Shown here in pieces: positions 12,870 through 24,709 of a DNA stretch of 64,000 nt. Under the pieces are notes generated by a model. That model was not told the DNA's origin. It did no database searches and was given only the letters and a program-made list of their open reading frames with translations. The stretch spans positions 1 to 64,000 of the forward strand of contig MSJH02000807.1 in NCBI GenBank assembly GCA_001931875.2, read 5' to 3'. This DNA comes from Byssochlamys sp. IMV 00236. Taxonomy: Eukaryota; Ascomycota; Eurotiomycetes; Eurotiales; Thermoascaceae. How positions within the stretch are numbered: the first letter of the stretch is position 1; every line of letters begins with the position of its first letter. The position numbers and the translations under genes are program-made.

Positions 12870-15323
12870 TCACATCACGGTACATGTACTCTTCTGGCAT
12901 TGTTCCAAATATCCTTCCTCATCAGCGTTACTTATGGCCTCACCAGCTTTCCGCTTGACACCTTGGATTTTTATGTCCTGTTCTCCTTCACCGTGCCACC
13001 ATCTGAGTCTCTGTAGAACCACAGTCTCAATTTCTTGGCTATCGATGGACCACTTGCCACCGCTTACAGTGACAGTCGTGTCTGTAGCGGGGAAATGGAA
13101 CTCGGGGAGATATATCTCTGTTGGTGCATGTTCTGCCGTGGCAGATTCAGCCACAAGGGAGAGAGTAAAGGTACAATTGCGGAGGTCAAAACCATGGGCG
13201 GATAGAGTACCATGAGTAAAAATGGGGCTTGGACGTATATAGGCTTCTGCAGCGCGGAAACCTGGTTTGTCCTCTGGAGAGGTCTGAGAGCGGTTGGAAG
13301 TCATCGACTGAGAAGTCAAAGCCCGACGAAGATTTTTGGGTGTCACCGACTGAGTGTCATTGTTACTTTGACTTTGGGAATAAGCCGGAGAACTTCTGTC
13401 GATGGAAGTTGTGGATTCGTTCCTGCGATGAGATATTTGTGGAACGGGAAGCTCGAGATCGTCATGAGAGAAGATAGACAGGTCTTCCCCGTTCCAGTGA
13501 TCGCCCCATTGATGATTATTCTATAACGGCGGTCAGTAATAGTTCATCATTCAAGAATCGAGTCGCTGATGATACCTGTGTCATGTATAGCCACAATGTA
13601 AACCCGTTAGACTGGCTACCCTCCAACGCGAAATGATTTGCATCCATCGCACTTGTCTGGCTGGTATAATCTCCTGTTTTATATGCATATTTATCATCCA
13701 TGTCATAAGGGATTCCGATTTCGGTGAAAACGAGCGGATGTTCACCCATGTAGTCGAAGCTTTCATCTCGAAGGAATTTGAGCTGGTCTCGCAAACAGTT
13801 CCTGATGGCGGTCTCCCCAATCTTGACTGCAAAAGCAGGAGTCAGATACTTCCCCCGAAGGACGCCAATAACATCCACGTTGTAGAATCGGTTCCTGGAC
13901 CTGTCAGTGAATAGTCTAGCGGAATGAGAAGACGACATCCAGAGACGAACCAGTGTTTAGTTAAGAGAGTCAGGCCATCGTAGTAATGGACTGCATGGAC
14001 CATGTTGGGGTCATCGTCCGCTGTTCCCTTCACGTTAGGGGGGATCTCCATGACCGGAGGCTGGCAGAACATGATCGCTTCAGGCCAGACGCTTCTAATA
14101 GCATCTCGATAAGCTCTGTAGTGGTCCATGAAGTAGGTGTTTGTGAACTTGTCATAGTTCAGCTCTTCACCAGTCTTAGGATGTTTACCGAAGTAGTCCG
14201 CCCTGAGCAATTTATCAGTGGTAGGATCCCACACGCCGTGTTGAGCCCACAGGCATTCTCCCAATCTCCAAGAAGGATCTCTCTTCCAGCCGTAGAAGCT
14301 GTCGTCGTAGTCAGCTGGCAACCAGACAGACTCCCCTTCCGGGTCGACTAGTTCCCGACCAGTCTGGTGAGGTCCGAAGCTACCAAAGGCCCAAGTAGTC
14401 TCCTCACAGGCTCTCCCGGAGCCAGTGAGAATAGCTTGGAATGGTGTGGGCGATGTGCCAAGCTGGAGTTGCTGGTCGGGGGGTACGATGGATATGTCTT
14501 GCACACCGATGAGTCCCCTGTGTGGCTCGTTCATGCTTTCCCATCCAATTACAACTTCGCTTTCGAGATCACCAGCCTCGTGGATCTTCTCTGCAAGACG
14601 CTTGCACGATGCAATGAAGTGACCCTGGAGATAGTCCTGGATATTCTGTCCGTCTATAATCGCTTTAGGGGCGAAGTCTCTTCCGGCCCAAAATAGTGTG
14701 AATATTGTCTGGCACGCTAAGCGTGTGTAATTTGTACTCCATATCATCTTTGGGAACTCTGCAGGATTATCCCATGTGTTTTGCACGAGAGCGGCTTGCG
14801 TCTTATTGAAGGCTTGGGGATTCAGACCAGCTGCATACAATGTCCACATGGGGGCTCCGGAGCCCCCGGACAATCTGGACCACTTTCAAGCGTCAGCAGT
14901 GCTGTCTGCAATACTGCAGGCAACTATAATCAAACCTACCACATCCTGATGAGGGTCCATGAATACGTAGAATCCATAGCGCTTCGCTATGCGAAGAACT
15001 TCGATCGTGAAGCTGATCCACTCGTCATCGTATATTCCTGGACCGGCATGTTCGATTGCCTCCCAAGTGAATATGTATCGAATGGTATTGTATCCCCATT
15101 TTCGCAATTTGCTAAAGTGATGGTGTGCATCCTCTAGAGAAAACGGACGACCGACGAAGGAAACGTTATCTGCATCGAAGAAGTCCTGGGAGACGTAGGA
15201 GGGGATCTCAGGATGCTTTGGGTATTTGGCATCTCCAGCGACATTGATGCCTCGCAGGGTGATCTCACGGTTCTGAGAGTCGCGGAACCTGTGTCCGTCT
15301 ATCTTCAGTCGTAATCCAGTCAT
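12870..15323 (-). CDS. cytosolic steryl-beta-glucosidase / glucosylceramidase, GH5_12, with CaaX tail
   Basis: Four exons, 15323-14940, 14882-13951, 13900-13576 and 13520-12870, give 763 residues. There is no signal peptide (MTGLRLKIDGHRFRDSQ). The GH5 barrel is clear: RGINVAGDAKYP at the start, acid/base Glu247 in WESMNEPH and nucleophile Glu499 in VFTEIGIPYD. A NNHQWGDHWNGEDLSI motif and a C-terminal beta domain typical of subfamily 12 follow. Relatives are yeast Egh1 and Cryptococcus EGCrP1/EGCrP2 (Sgl1), which remove glucose from ergosteryl glucoside or glucosylceramide inside the cell; which lipid is used here cannot be told. The last four residues are CTVM, a CaaX-type prenylation signal, with another Cys at 755. 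It is divergent with SKI3. Confidence 0.9.
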
Positions 15324-15767
15324 CAGGACGATTGGTTAAAAGAAATTGTTGAACCAGAAGAGTTCGTCGGCCGAGATAGTACTTGGAGCTGGTTCCGAAA
15401 GGGCGGAGACCTTGAGCGCCCGAGAGCACAGCGGTATGTAGCACCTGACCAGCGGTGACTACTGATACGAGGCGGCAGAATCAGATATATGAATAGGAAC
15501 TAGAGCGATGAATACGAGAGCACATTCATGGCCGCAGACATAATCCACATTCAGGAGACGAAGTAGATGGATCGTGAGATCCGGCTCCGACTGATACGAT
15601 AAGAGACACCGCCCGCTCTGACGTATCGCTAGTAAGTTCTCCACAGACCACGAATTCGCCCTGCACAGGATACACGCTGCAATTCTCTGCACGCCAGAGC
15701 CAACGAATCTGTGCCAGGCGCAGGCCATGACTGTCATCTTGAACCGGCAATAATTGGCGTATTTAGA
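15324..15767. promoter_or_regulatory. divergent promoter region, GH5_12 / SKI3
   Basis: The 444 bases between the two start codons must hold both promoters. A reverse frame at 15459-15896 overlaps SKI3 exon 1 and is treated as a shadow. No TATA box is obvious. Confidence 0.5.
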
Positions 15768-18700
15768 ATGTCTGGCAAGGCAGCGCTCAAAGCAGTCAGG
15801 ACTGCGCTGGATTCGAAAGACTTTGAGCTTGCGGCCCAGAAAGCGAGTGAGCTTGTCCAGCAAGAACCACAGAACTACCATGCGTATGTGAGGCATGATA
15901 TGATGATGGCGCGCGTATATACTAACTGCAATTGCTGGCTAGACATGTTTTTCTCGGCCTCGCCTATGACAAACTGAACAAGAATGACGAAGCAGAGAAA
16001 GCCTACCGCGCAGCGACGAAACTGAAAGACAGCGACAAGACCGCATGGCAGGGCCTCGTGAACCTATACGAGAAACAAGGAAGCCACAAGCTAGATGCAT
16101 ACCGCGAGGCGACTGTGAAGCTTGCTCAGATCTATGCCGATGCGTACGCAGCATCCCTACCCCGCTTTGGCCATCCTTCCCCCCACCGTCTGAACATTGC
16201 TGATAGATACTATCGTTTCTAGTGGTGATCGTGACCGATGTCAAGAGGTAGTCGATAAATATACCACGCTGGCAAGGAAGAAGGGGACTCGTTCCCAACA
16301 CAAGCAGGCGCTGGAGCTTCAACTCCCCACCAGCAGCCTTTACGATGTCTTGGAGGGCAGGCTACCGCATCCTTCACAGACTTATCTCCGTCTCATAGAA
16401 ATCGCAGAGTCAGAGGAGAAAGAGTTCATTAACCGAGAAATCGGCGAGAGACGGACACGGCTAGGCGCACGGATTGACCAGGTGACGCAAGAAGTCAAGC
16501 ATGAAGCCTTCCAACGGAATGAGCTCGATCAGCTCTACAGGGGTATTATTGACTGGTCAAACGATGATGAGGTCCGCCGCAGGTATGAGGAGAAGCTTCT
16601 GCAACGTGCCTATGATTTCCTTACCGTTCTGCCGGCGGACAAAAAACAAGGAAAGCGAGAGGAAGTACTGAAGATGGCTCAGGATATGGTTATTATCAAG
16701 CACCCTTTTGATCTTGCCTGGAAGATTGTACTTGAATGGCAAGATGTCGAGGACTTCTCAGCCTGGGATCTTGGCTTGCTAAAGGAGTACATCGAGTTCT
16801 TCCCCGAGGACGGGCTCAGCAAAGTTTTACAGGGCTTCCTCACAAGCGACATCTCTCCTTTTCCCAAGGAAACCGTTGCTAATGACAAGGAGACACAAGA
16901 GAAAATTGCAGAAGCCAATGGAGAAATCAATGGAGAGATAAACGGGGAAACAAGTGGTGAAATTGCTGCACAGGATCGCCTCATCCTCATGGCTGAAGGA
17001 CTTGATCTCGCTTCAACCTCCATTATCGCCCATCGGATTGTGAGCGAACTCTATCTGACTTTGGAGGAATATCAAAGCGCTGTAGATGTTGCGCGGAAGG
17101 GATTAAGGAATATTAATGATGTGGTCAAACTGACTGGATTGGGTCTTCCGAATACGACCGATGCGGTCAACATCACACTAGCGAACGCTTTGATCTCCTA
17201 CCAGTCGCCTAGGAATCATCCGGAAGCAAAGCAGATCTTCGAAGGCATCTTAAAAAGGAAGCCGACATCGACAAGTTGTCTTCTGGGCATTGGGTTGATC
17301 CTCGAAGTCGACGAAGACTTTGCCGAAGCCGTTGATTTCCTGGAACGAGCTTTACAACGAGATACGGCCAATATCAAAATCAAAGGTGAGCTATCGTGGT
17401 GCAGGGCACTTAATGGAGAATTGGAGGTCGGGTTACAGGGGCTCGAGGATGTCTTGGCAGAGATTCAGAGCTCCAAGGAGCAGAATCGAGATTTCAAGGC
17501 CGAGATCCTGTATCGGATCGGCTACTGCAAATGGGAGTTGGACCCATCGCCTTCTGCACGGAAAGATCGAAATGGAGCATACGCTAGCTTTCTAGCATCC
17601 ATACAGGCAAACATGAACTACGCACCGGCCTACACAAGCCTCGGCATTTTCTATGCAGACTACAAGAGAGACAAAAACCGAGCGCGACGCTGCTTTCACA
17701 AAGCATTCGAACTGTCATCATCGGAAGTCGAGGCTGCCGAACGGCTGGCGAGAGCTTTTGCGGACCAGAAGGAGTGGGATCTCGTTGAGGCTGTAGCACA
17801 GCGTGTCGTCGATTCTGGAAAGGCAAAACCCGCACCGGGATCGAAGAGGAAAGGCTATAGCTGGCCATATGCAGCACTTGGAACAGTACAGATTAACAAA
17901 CAACAGTATTCCAAGAGTATCGTCTCTTTCCAAGCTTCGCTGAGGATATCTCCTCAGGATTACCATTCTTGGGTGGGCCTCGGAGAGAGTTACCACAATT
18001 CGGGTCGGTATATAGCGTCCACAAAGGCCTTCGAGCACGCTCAGACGCTCGAAGACAAGCTCTCAGAGTCTGACAAGGAAAACATCTGGTTTGCTCGGTA
18101 TATGTTGGCCAATGTGAAACGCGAACTTGGCCAATACGAAGAAGCGATTACGAGATATGAAGAAGTGCTTAAGATACGGCCAAATGAATTTGGGGTGTCG
18201 ATAGCGCTCCTACAGACCCTTACTGAAAGCTCTTGGGCGTGTGTGGACTCTGCCCTTTTTCATGAGGCTGCTGAGCTTGCATGCAAGGCTATCGGGGTTG
18301 CTACATCAATTGCCAACGAGAGGCCCGCTGTCTTCAATTTATGGAAATCGGTCGGAGATGCCTGCGCTATCTTCTCATATGTGAAGTTAAAGGCCTCCCT
18401 TTTGTCCTTCCATGACGTAACGGCCCTGCTAGCAATCAATCTGGACGAGACAGCTTTCGACATTCTTTCTGACATAGACGAGCTTGGCGGAGATTATTCG
18501 TCAGTTTTCGGTTTCGAAGAAGACGGCGCCTCCGCACAGTCAAATGCATGCCTATACGCAACAATACTCGCCTACAAGCGAGCAGTTTCAGTGTCTGCCG
18601 ACGATGTCCATGCTCAAGCGGTGGGCTGGTACAATCTGGGATGGGCGGAGTATCGAGCATATAAATGCCTGTCCTCCGGCCCAAGTAAGAGAGGAAAGAA

Positions 18701-20189
18701 GGTTCCACGAAGGTTTTTGAAGGCAGCTATTCGTTGCTTCAAGAGGGCCATAGAATTGGAAGCTGGAAACTCAGAGTTCTGGAACTCTTTGGGTGTGGTG
18801 ACAACGAATTTGAGCCCAAAGGTTGCCCAGCACTCATTTGTTAGAAGTCTCCATCTGGACGACAAGAGCGCCCAAGTATGGACGAACCTAGGCGCATTCT
18901 ATCTCCTGCACAACGACGTGCAGCTTGCAAACGAGGCTTTCACCCGCGCACAATCGGCTGATCCGGATTATGCGCACGCATGGATTGGCCAAGGATTTCT
19001 TGCCCTTCTGTTTGGCGATCCAAGAGAAGCTAGAGGATTGTTCGAACATGCCTTTGAAATCTCCCCGGCCTCCTCCGTCCTGGCCAAGCGTCAATATACC
19101 CTTAGTCTGTTCGACCATCTTCTCACAGACACATCTTTGTCAAATGAGATATCGGAGCTTATCCAGCCATTCTTCGCGCTTCATCAACTTCACTGCCAGG
19201 TTCCCACTGATCTAGCTTTTGAGCACCTCAGCGCACTTGTAGCCGAGCGCATTGGCGAGTATTCGGTAGCCGAGACTAATCTTCAAGCTGTGTGCTCGGG
19301 CGTCGAAGCTGAATACGAAGAGACTGAGTCAATATCTGCACAGTTGCGTTTCGCGCAAGCTAATGCAGATGCTGCTCGTACTCATCTGGCCCGTTACGAA
19401 CTTGAAGAGGCAGTAGAGAAGGCCGATACCGCGCTGAACCTGTCCGACGACGAGGACGCCCAGAAGCTAGATCCCGAGGGTACCCGCAAGTTGAGACTGT
19501 CTGCACACTTGACGGCGGGACTGGCTCACTACTACCTGAAATCCATGGATCAGGCAATTGATATGTTCCGCGATGCGTTGAAAGAGGCAGATAATTCACC
19601 GGAGGTTGTGTGTCTCCTTGCACAGGTCCTCTGGGCGAAGGGTGGCGAAGAGGAAAAGAACGTGGCGCGCGAGCAACTGTTTGATTGTATCGAAACTCAT
19701 CCGGACCATGTTGGAGCCACTACGCTACTTGGCGTCATTGCTCTGCTTGATGCTGATGATGATGCGATCGACGCCGTCGAAGCTGACCTGCAAAGCATGA
19801 GGACAAGGGATGATGTCGGGATCCACGAACGTGCAAAAGTCGTCAAACTGTTGACTGTCATGTCAGCATTGGGACTCACAGGTGATCCAAACTTGTCAGA
19901 GGAGATGAGGCAGATCGGAGAGGCTACATCATCAGTGATGTTGACTCCCGGTCAACCTGAGGGCTGGATACAACTCGGAGCTGCTTCAGGAGATCTGTAT
20001 CCCGCAGAGATGGCCGTGAAGACGGCTCTGCAGAATATCCCCCCTAGAGGCAAATTGGAAGCTGCAGATCTGAGTCTGGCATATGCAAGGACGGGTCGCG
20101 TTGGAGACTCGTTCAGATCAATCATGGTGGCGCCATGGAGAAAGGATGGGTGGGACGAGCTTGGACATGCTCTCTCTGGTTCTGCGTAA
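15768..20189 (+). CDS. SKI3: SKI complex TPR subunit
   Basis: Three exons, 15768-15883, 15943-16143 and 16223-20189, give 1427 residues, almost the same as yeast Ski3 (1432). The start MSGKAALKAVRTALDSKDFELAAQKASELVQ is the first TPR helix pair. TPR repeats run through the whole chain, for example NFLGLAYDKLNKNDEAEKAY-type units near the start (written here from the exon 1-2 junction region), YPYAALGTVQINKQQYSKSI-like units mid-chain and AHLTAGLAHYYLKSMDQAID late. A short Gly/Glu/Asn repeat (GEINGEINGETSGE) lies near residue 240. Ski3 scaffolds Ski2 helicase and Ski8 and feeds mRNA to the cytoplasmic exosome for 3'-5' decay. Introns of 59 and 79 nt sit near the 5' end only. It converges with RMI1. 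Confidence 0.94.
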
Positions 20190-20408
20190 TTACGGTTCAA
20201 TGAGGTGTATGTGATCATGACCGTAGACAATGTATGTACTATAGAATACCAAAATAGAGTAACATAAAAAATCATAATATTCTATTTTATAATTGTCGTT
20301 TCACTCTATAGACATACGTATTGACTCCTAATCTCAAATGCGATTTTCGCAATATAAAACCTGGGTATCATAAATCCATCTCACATACGCCGTAAAAGTT
20401 TACTCCAT

Positions 20409-21218
20409 TTATTCTTCCATCCTATCATCACCATTCTGACCCTCCACCTGCATCTCCTCAAGCCGCGCCACTAACCTCCCCTTTAGACCCTCTTTCCAAG
20501 CCTTATCGGCCGCCTCAACCTTCCCTCCAAGCAATGTCACGCTCTCAGGCTCCAAAAGAACCATCCCTCTCGCAACAGTCGCATTCTTCAGCACCATCTT
20601 CGCCCCAATAGGCAATTTCCCAATACCAATACCATCAATTTGTTTCAATTCGATGGCAGTAACATTCGTCCCTGCCGCATCCTGCAATACGAGACGATGA
20701 GGTCCGTTTCCCGCATTGTTCGAGCCCGGATCAGCCGTGGTGCGATTACCGGTTGCATTTGCTCCATTCGCGTTCGAGCTCCCGTTTGTGGTGGATCGAT
20801 CATGCTCCTCTGTGGGCGTATCATCCACGTTGACAGTTCGGATGATCTCTCGGCCGCGAATAGCTTCTCCCCGCTCGACGCGCTCGATGGCCTCGACTTG
20901 GCTCCAGAGACTAGAGCCGATATCGTCTATATCTAGGACCTGGACCGGTACGGGACCTAAGATCCGACGTTCTTGTACGGCTGGATCGGATATGTCGACA
21001 GGGAGGAGGGCGGAGGAGTCTGATCTCGAGAGTGACTCGGTGAAATCGGACGCGAGGATGCGGAAGAGCGCTGTTTGAGTCAGTGCGGAAAGAGGGATTG
21101 TGCGCTGTGAGGCGTTCACAGAGGTGAGGAATTGGCTGAGCCACCGTTCGGAGACGGTGAGGGATTTGGCATTTTGGAGGTGCGTGAAGATGTGTGAGTG
21201 AGCTTGGTTGATCGACAT
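20409..21218 (-). CDS. RMI1: RecQ-mediated genome instability protein 1 (OB-fold)
   Basis: A single exon encodes 269 residues from the ATG at 21218. The frame is open 75 bases further upstream, but MSINQAHSHIF fits better as the start. The N-terminal helical region (SERWLSQFLTS) leads into the OB-fold, with QVLDIDDIGSSLWSQVEAIERVERGE and, after a low-complexity Asn/Gly/Thr insert around 165-195, LVLQDAAGTNVTAIELKQIDGI and IGAKMVLKNATVARGMVLL. The last motif is the RMI1 signature for binding topoisomerase III. RMI1 works with Sgs1/BLM-type helicase and Top3 in dissolving recombination intermediates. The poorly conserved insert is probably a disordered loop. It is divergent with VPS51. Confidence 0.88.
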   Translation of the reverse strand: MSINQAHSHIFTHLQNAKSLTVSERWLSQFLTSVNASQRTIPLSALTQTALFRILASDFTESLSRSDSSALLPVDISDPAVQERRILGPVPVQVLDIDDIGSSLWSQVEAIERVERGEAIRGREIIRTVNVDDTPTEEHDRSTTNGSSNANGANATGNRTTADPGSNNAGNGPHRLVLQDAAGTNVTAIELKQIDGIGIGKLPIGAKMVLKNATVARGMVLLEPESVTLLGGKVEAADKAWKEGLKGRLVARLEEMQVEGQNGDDRMEE

Positions 21219-21522
21219 GGTGTGGGATTGGGTGATGGAGGGGGTTGTGTTCGTAAGTGGCGTGTTCGAGTAGAATTGATTTGTTTGTAACACATCAAGA
21301 CATGGTATATGCTGGGAAGTACTAAAATATAGAAACGGTCATACAGAGAATCCCTCCTTAGACTCTCAAAGATGTCGCAGATTGCAAAAAGACCTGCCTG
21401 AAATCCGGGGAAAGCACAGACCACAGCTTAACCGCCAGCTGCGACGTCGACTCGTCAGTGTCAACTCCTCACTTCTTCTTCACGTCCCTCTGCGCTGTTA
21501 ATCGTCCTGGTGTCTATTCAGC
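21219..21522. promoter_or_regulatory. shared divergent promoter RMI1 / VPS51
   Basis: Only 304 bases separate the two start codons, so this is a bidirectional promoter by layout. The side next to VPS51 is pyrimidine-rich (21466-21500), a common feature near fungal transcription starts. Confidence 0.55.
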
Positions 21523-22440
21523 ATGTCGACGATCTCATCTCCCCGTCCGTCTATTGCCTCATCTCGCGCACACTCGCCCACGCCGTCATCCTCGCGCCGT
21601 CCGTCCGTCGAGATCCCCAATGCCAGCCTAGGCGGCCACCTCAGCACGAACTCTACATCCTCAACCGCTCGTGGAGTTTCTCCATCCGCTCCCCAGCGCC
21701 GGAATCGCGCCGCACTCCGTGACTATTATAATCTCAAACCTCCTGGACCAGATGCCGCAGGCCCCGGGGGTTTTCGTTCGCGCAGCATCCCCCGAACCAC
21801 CGATGCGGGCGACATTTCAAACACCGCGTCGGTGACGCTGAACACGGAGCTCGATAACCCGAATTTCGATGCGCAGAAATACATTGACCAGCTCCTTGCG
21901 ACGTCGTCACTTTCGACGGTGCTGAAGGCAGAGAACTCCCTCGTCGGGGACATCAAGACGCTAGATGGAGAGCGCAAGGCGCTCGTGTACGATAATTACT
22001 CTAAACTTATTCGAGCTGTTGAGACTATCGGGGCAATGCGGAAGAGCATGGAAGAGCGTGGAGCTCCGTTGACTATGACGAAGACGCTTGGACCGGCTGT
22101 GGCATTCGTTGCGGAGACGGCCAGCGGGCTTATCAGGGAGGGAGAGGAACAGAGACGGAGGGTCGCGGCCGCTCGGGAGGGTGATGGCAAGCGAGATCAG
22201 CAGGAGACAGTAAAGTGGGTTTTGGGTACACCGGAGAGATTGAAGGCCTTTCTTGCAGAAGGGAGGCGGGAGGACGCGGAGAAGGATTGGAGCGAGATTG
22301 AGGCGCTGCTGAAGAAGTGGGAAGGAGTAAAGGGGGTTGCAGAAGTTAGATCTGCCTGCGAGGAAATCATGAAAGAACAGCCACAGCAGAAGCAAGAAGA
22401 AGAGAAAGAAGGGGAGAAAGAGAAGGAGAGCAAGGATTGA
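21523..22440 (+). CDS. VPS51: GARP complex subunit VPS51
   Basis: An intronless gene encodes 305 residues. The first 60 are Ser/Pro-rich and disordered. Then comes RNRAALRDYYNL, resembling the conserved N-terminal motif that contacts the Tlg1 SNARE in yeast. The core VPS51/EXO84-type domain covers about 105-190 (FDAQKYIDQLLATSSLSTVL, YDNYSKLIRAVETIGAMR) and is predicted coiled coil. The C-terminus is charged and Glu/Lys/Gln-rich. The GARP tether (Vps51-54) captures endosome-derived vesicles at the trans-Golgi. The chain is longer than yeast Vps51 (164) and far shorter than human VPS51, as usual in filamentous fungi. Confidence 0.9.
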   Translation: MSTISSPRPSIASSRAHSPTPSSSRRPSVEIPNASLGGHLSTNSTSSTARGVSPSAPQRRNRAALRDYYNLKPPGPDAAGPGGFRSRSIPRTTDAGDISNTASVTLNTELDNPNFDAQKYIDQLLATSSLSTVLKAENSLVGDIKTLDGERKALVYDNYSKLIRAVETIGAMRKSMEERGAPLTMTKTLGPAVAFVAETASGLIREGEEQRRRVAAAREGDGKRDQQETVKWVLGTPERLKAFLAEGRREDAEKDWSEIEALLKKWEGVKGVAEVRSACEEIMKEQPQQKQEEEKEGEKEKESKD

Positions 22441-22916
22441 ATAGGCGGACTCCTAGAGGTTTTTATAACCAGTTCACCAACCATCCGAGTAGAAACGATC
22501 GATGCTCGTGCGGCACAAGAGTCGACCACAGTACCTTCCACTAGTGGAGGACTTGGTATGGCTACTGAATCCTGCCCCAAGGAGGCTCACTACACGACAG
22601 ACCAAAAATCGTCCTATGAACAGACGGCAGGCTTCGCACGTCGCTGCAAGAGATCGTCTCCGCCAAATCAGCCATTCACTAGAGTTCCTCAGGTACATCG
22701 AAGTGCTCTAGGATAGCGGTCGTGTCTTCCACCTAGCACGTTCACGTGTCTGTCAAATAACTAGGGCTCCATTGTCCTGACATGAACTATATCTGTACCA
22801 ATCTCGAAGAATAGCCAGGTCAGAGACCAAATAATCGAACCATATCCAGCATGGTCTTCCACCCGTCCACATAACTCCAAATACAAAGTTTCCACAAGAA
22901 ATCGTAGCTCGGCTAA
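22441..22916. other. intergenic, convergent 3' ends
   Basis: The 476 bases between VPS51 (+) and the Bles03-like gene (-) should contain two 3' UTRs. No convincing coding frame or repeat was seen. Confidence 0.5.
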
Positions 22917-24099
22917 TCAGTTTAAACCCTTCCATCCCAAAGCTTCCCTGCTCGAATACAAACTGGCTTTCAGTCCGTACTGATTCGTACTCTTGATATC
23001 CAGATACGTATACGCATCACACTTGTAGTAAATCGGCCGGGTCGACCCTCTATCAACCAGACCTAACTCGACCAACTTCTCCAGCACGCGCTTCACATCC
23101 TTCTTATCATCATAATCGCGCGTGTAGATCGCCACCAACCTACCTCCTGCGGATCCATTATCCGTCGCGACTTTCGCAGCGACTCCCAGCTCATCATTTG
23201 CCGTTGCCTGCGCGACAGCAGCCCAGACCTCATCGACATAATCCGCTGTTGGGAAAAGCATCCATTTCCCTGATATAACCCCCGTCTCACGCGCGAGAGC
23301 AAAAAGCGACGCTTCGAGACTCCGACGCAGCGGAACGAGTTTACGCCCCAGAGCCGCGTTCGACCTAGGTTTCACAGCAGAAGACTTGGTCTTCGACGTC
23401 GTCGTCTTATGATGCTCCACTTCAAGAGCTGCTTTCCTGTCCTCGTAATTCCGAAGAAGCTCTGTTCCGCGCGCCACCAGAGTCGAAATAGAGCCAATAT
23501 GCGGATTATCACGAGGGTTGTAAATGTAAATCCAAGGCCCCACAGGAGCAGCCGCTTTAGTGGTAGACGGCGGAAGCCGCGAGAGAAATTCCTCGACTGA
23601 TTCCGTCGGTTGACGAGTTGTTCTTGGATTCGTGCTAACAGTCTGTGAGGGTTCTGAAGTATCGGGTTCGATTTTGCCTGCGAGTGATTCCGCGTTGCGC
23701 TGTTCGGAGGTGGTTTTCACTTTCGTTTTCTCTTCCGCATCTACAGCAGCGCGAACAGCGGCTTTCTGGGCTCGGTACTGGATAGTAGCGAGCGATCGTG
23801 GATGGACCGTTTCCCAGTAATGAATTACGTCGAAGTCGGAGACGAGGTCTTCGAGACGTTCCTTTTCGTCGGAATCGCCTATTCGTTCGCTGGTCAGTAT
23901 ATCATGTTCAGTGTTTAGATCTTTGATCTATGCTTTTGCCTGCAGGAGCTTCAAGCTGTGCTATGAGAGCCATGGGACGAGAGCGGACCGTACCGTAAAA
24001 GCTAGATTCATCAGACAAGACATCATGAAGATCGGCCGTCGTTTCGGATCCAGAGTCAGTGGACATGGATTCAACACGCCTCTTCCGCGATCGTGCCAT
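22917..24099 (-). CDS. DUF1917 / Bles03-like protein
   Basis: Two exons, 24099-23994 and 23878-22917, join in frame over a 115-nt intron to give 355 residues. The first residues are basic (MARSRKRRVES) and the first 120 or so look disordered. The conserved part begins around PVGPWIYIYNPRDNPHIGS and continues through SGKWMLFPTADYVDEVWAAV, GGRLVAIYTRDYDDKKDVKR and YYKCDAYTYLDIKSTNQYGL. This is the basophilic-leukaemia-expressed Bles03 family, whose human member has an eIF4E-like fold but no established function. The splice choice (acceptor after GAATAG) was forced because the nearer CAG would place a stop in frame. I infer no specific role. Confidence 0.85.
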
Positions 24100-24709
24100 G
24101 GCTTATCTGTTCAATAAAGACATATAGCTAGTGTATAGAGAAGGAGAGTTTTCTTTGTTTTCCTGTCATGAGCTTTTTGGAAGAAAACATGGTGATATCA
24201 CACGCACGTCCGGGCTTGTCTGGAGAAAGAAGCGGATACTTAACTAAGACTACATGAAACGGGGCCGCTTAAGCGGGTCTGTTGAAGATCATGGAAGCTG
24301 GCGGGATATTTTAGTTAGGACACCACCTGGCTAAGTAAGGCTTCTTTATCTATGCTAGTTTCAGCCTGCAGGCATCCGGAGGTGTGTCTTTATTTGATCA
24401 GATGATGGTGAAGCTCCTGTGTTGAAACAAAGAATTTTCAGTGCGGTACTTACACTCTGTACTTGATAAGCAGGCCGACAGAATCCACGATTTCAAAAGG
24501 TGAAACAAAGAACTATCGGAACATTGCAGCGCGCAATTTCCTGTCCAATCGGACCATGAACCGATTCGAGATGCGATCTACTGCTCAAAAAGCTACTAGT
24601 ACTGTATATTGGGATAGAACAGAAATCCCCATCCTATCCCTCTAACTAGAACCACTTAAGCAGATATAGACAATTGCATTAACCGATCATCATACAGTAC
24701 TTGAATTCT
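24100..24709. other. intergenic, promoter of the Bles03-like gene
   Basis: These 610 bases separate two leftward genes and carry the Bles03-like promoter on the left and the 3' flank of the DUF1772-like gene on the right. A 60-codon forward frame (24463-24645) has no coding character. Confidence 0.5.

Noticed and set aside
15459..15896. 145-codon reverse frame between the glycosidase and SKI3
   Set aside because: It overlaps SKI3 exon 1 and the divergent promoter and has no domain or consistent coding sense.
16557..20275. Multiple 60-110-codon reverse frames across SKI3
   Set aside because: They lie opposite a continuous 1.3-kilocodon TPR frame and have no independent support.
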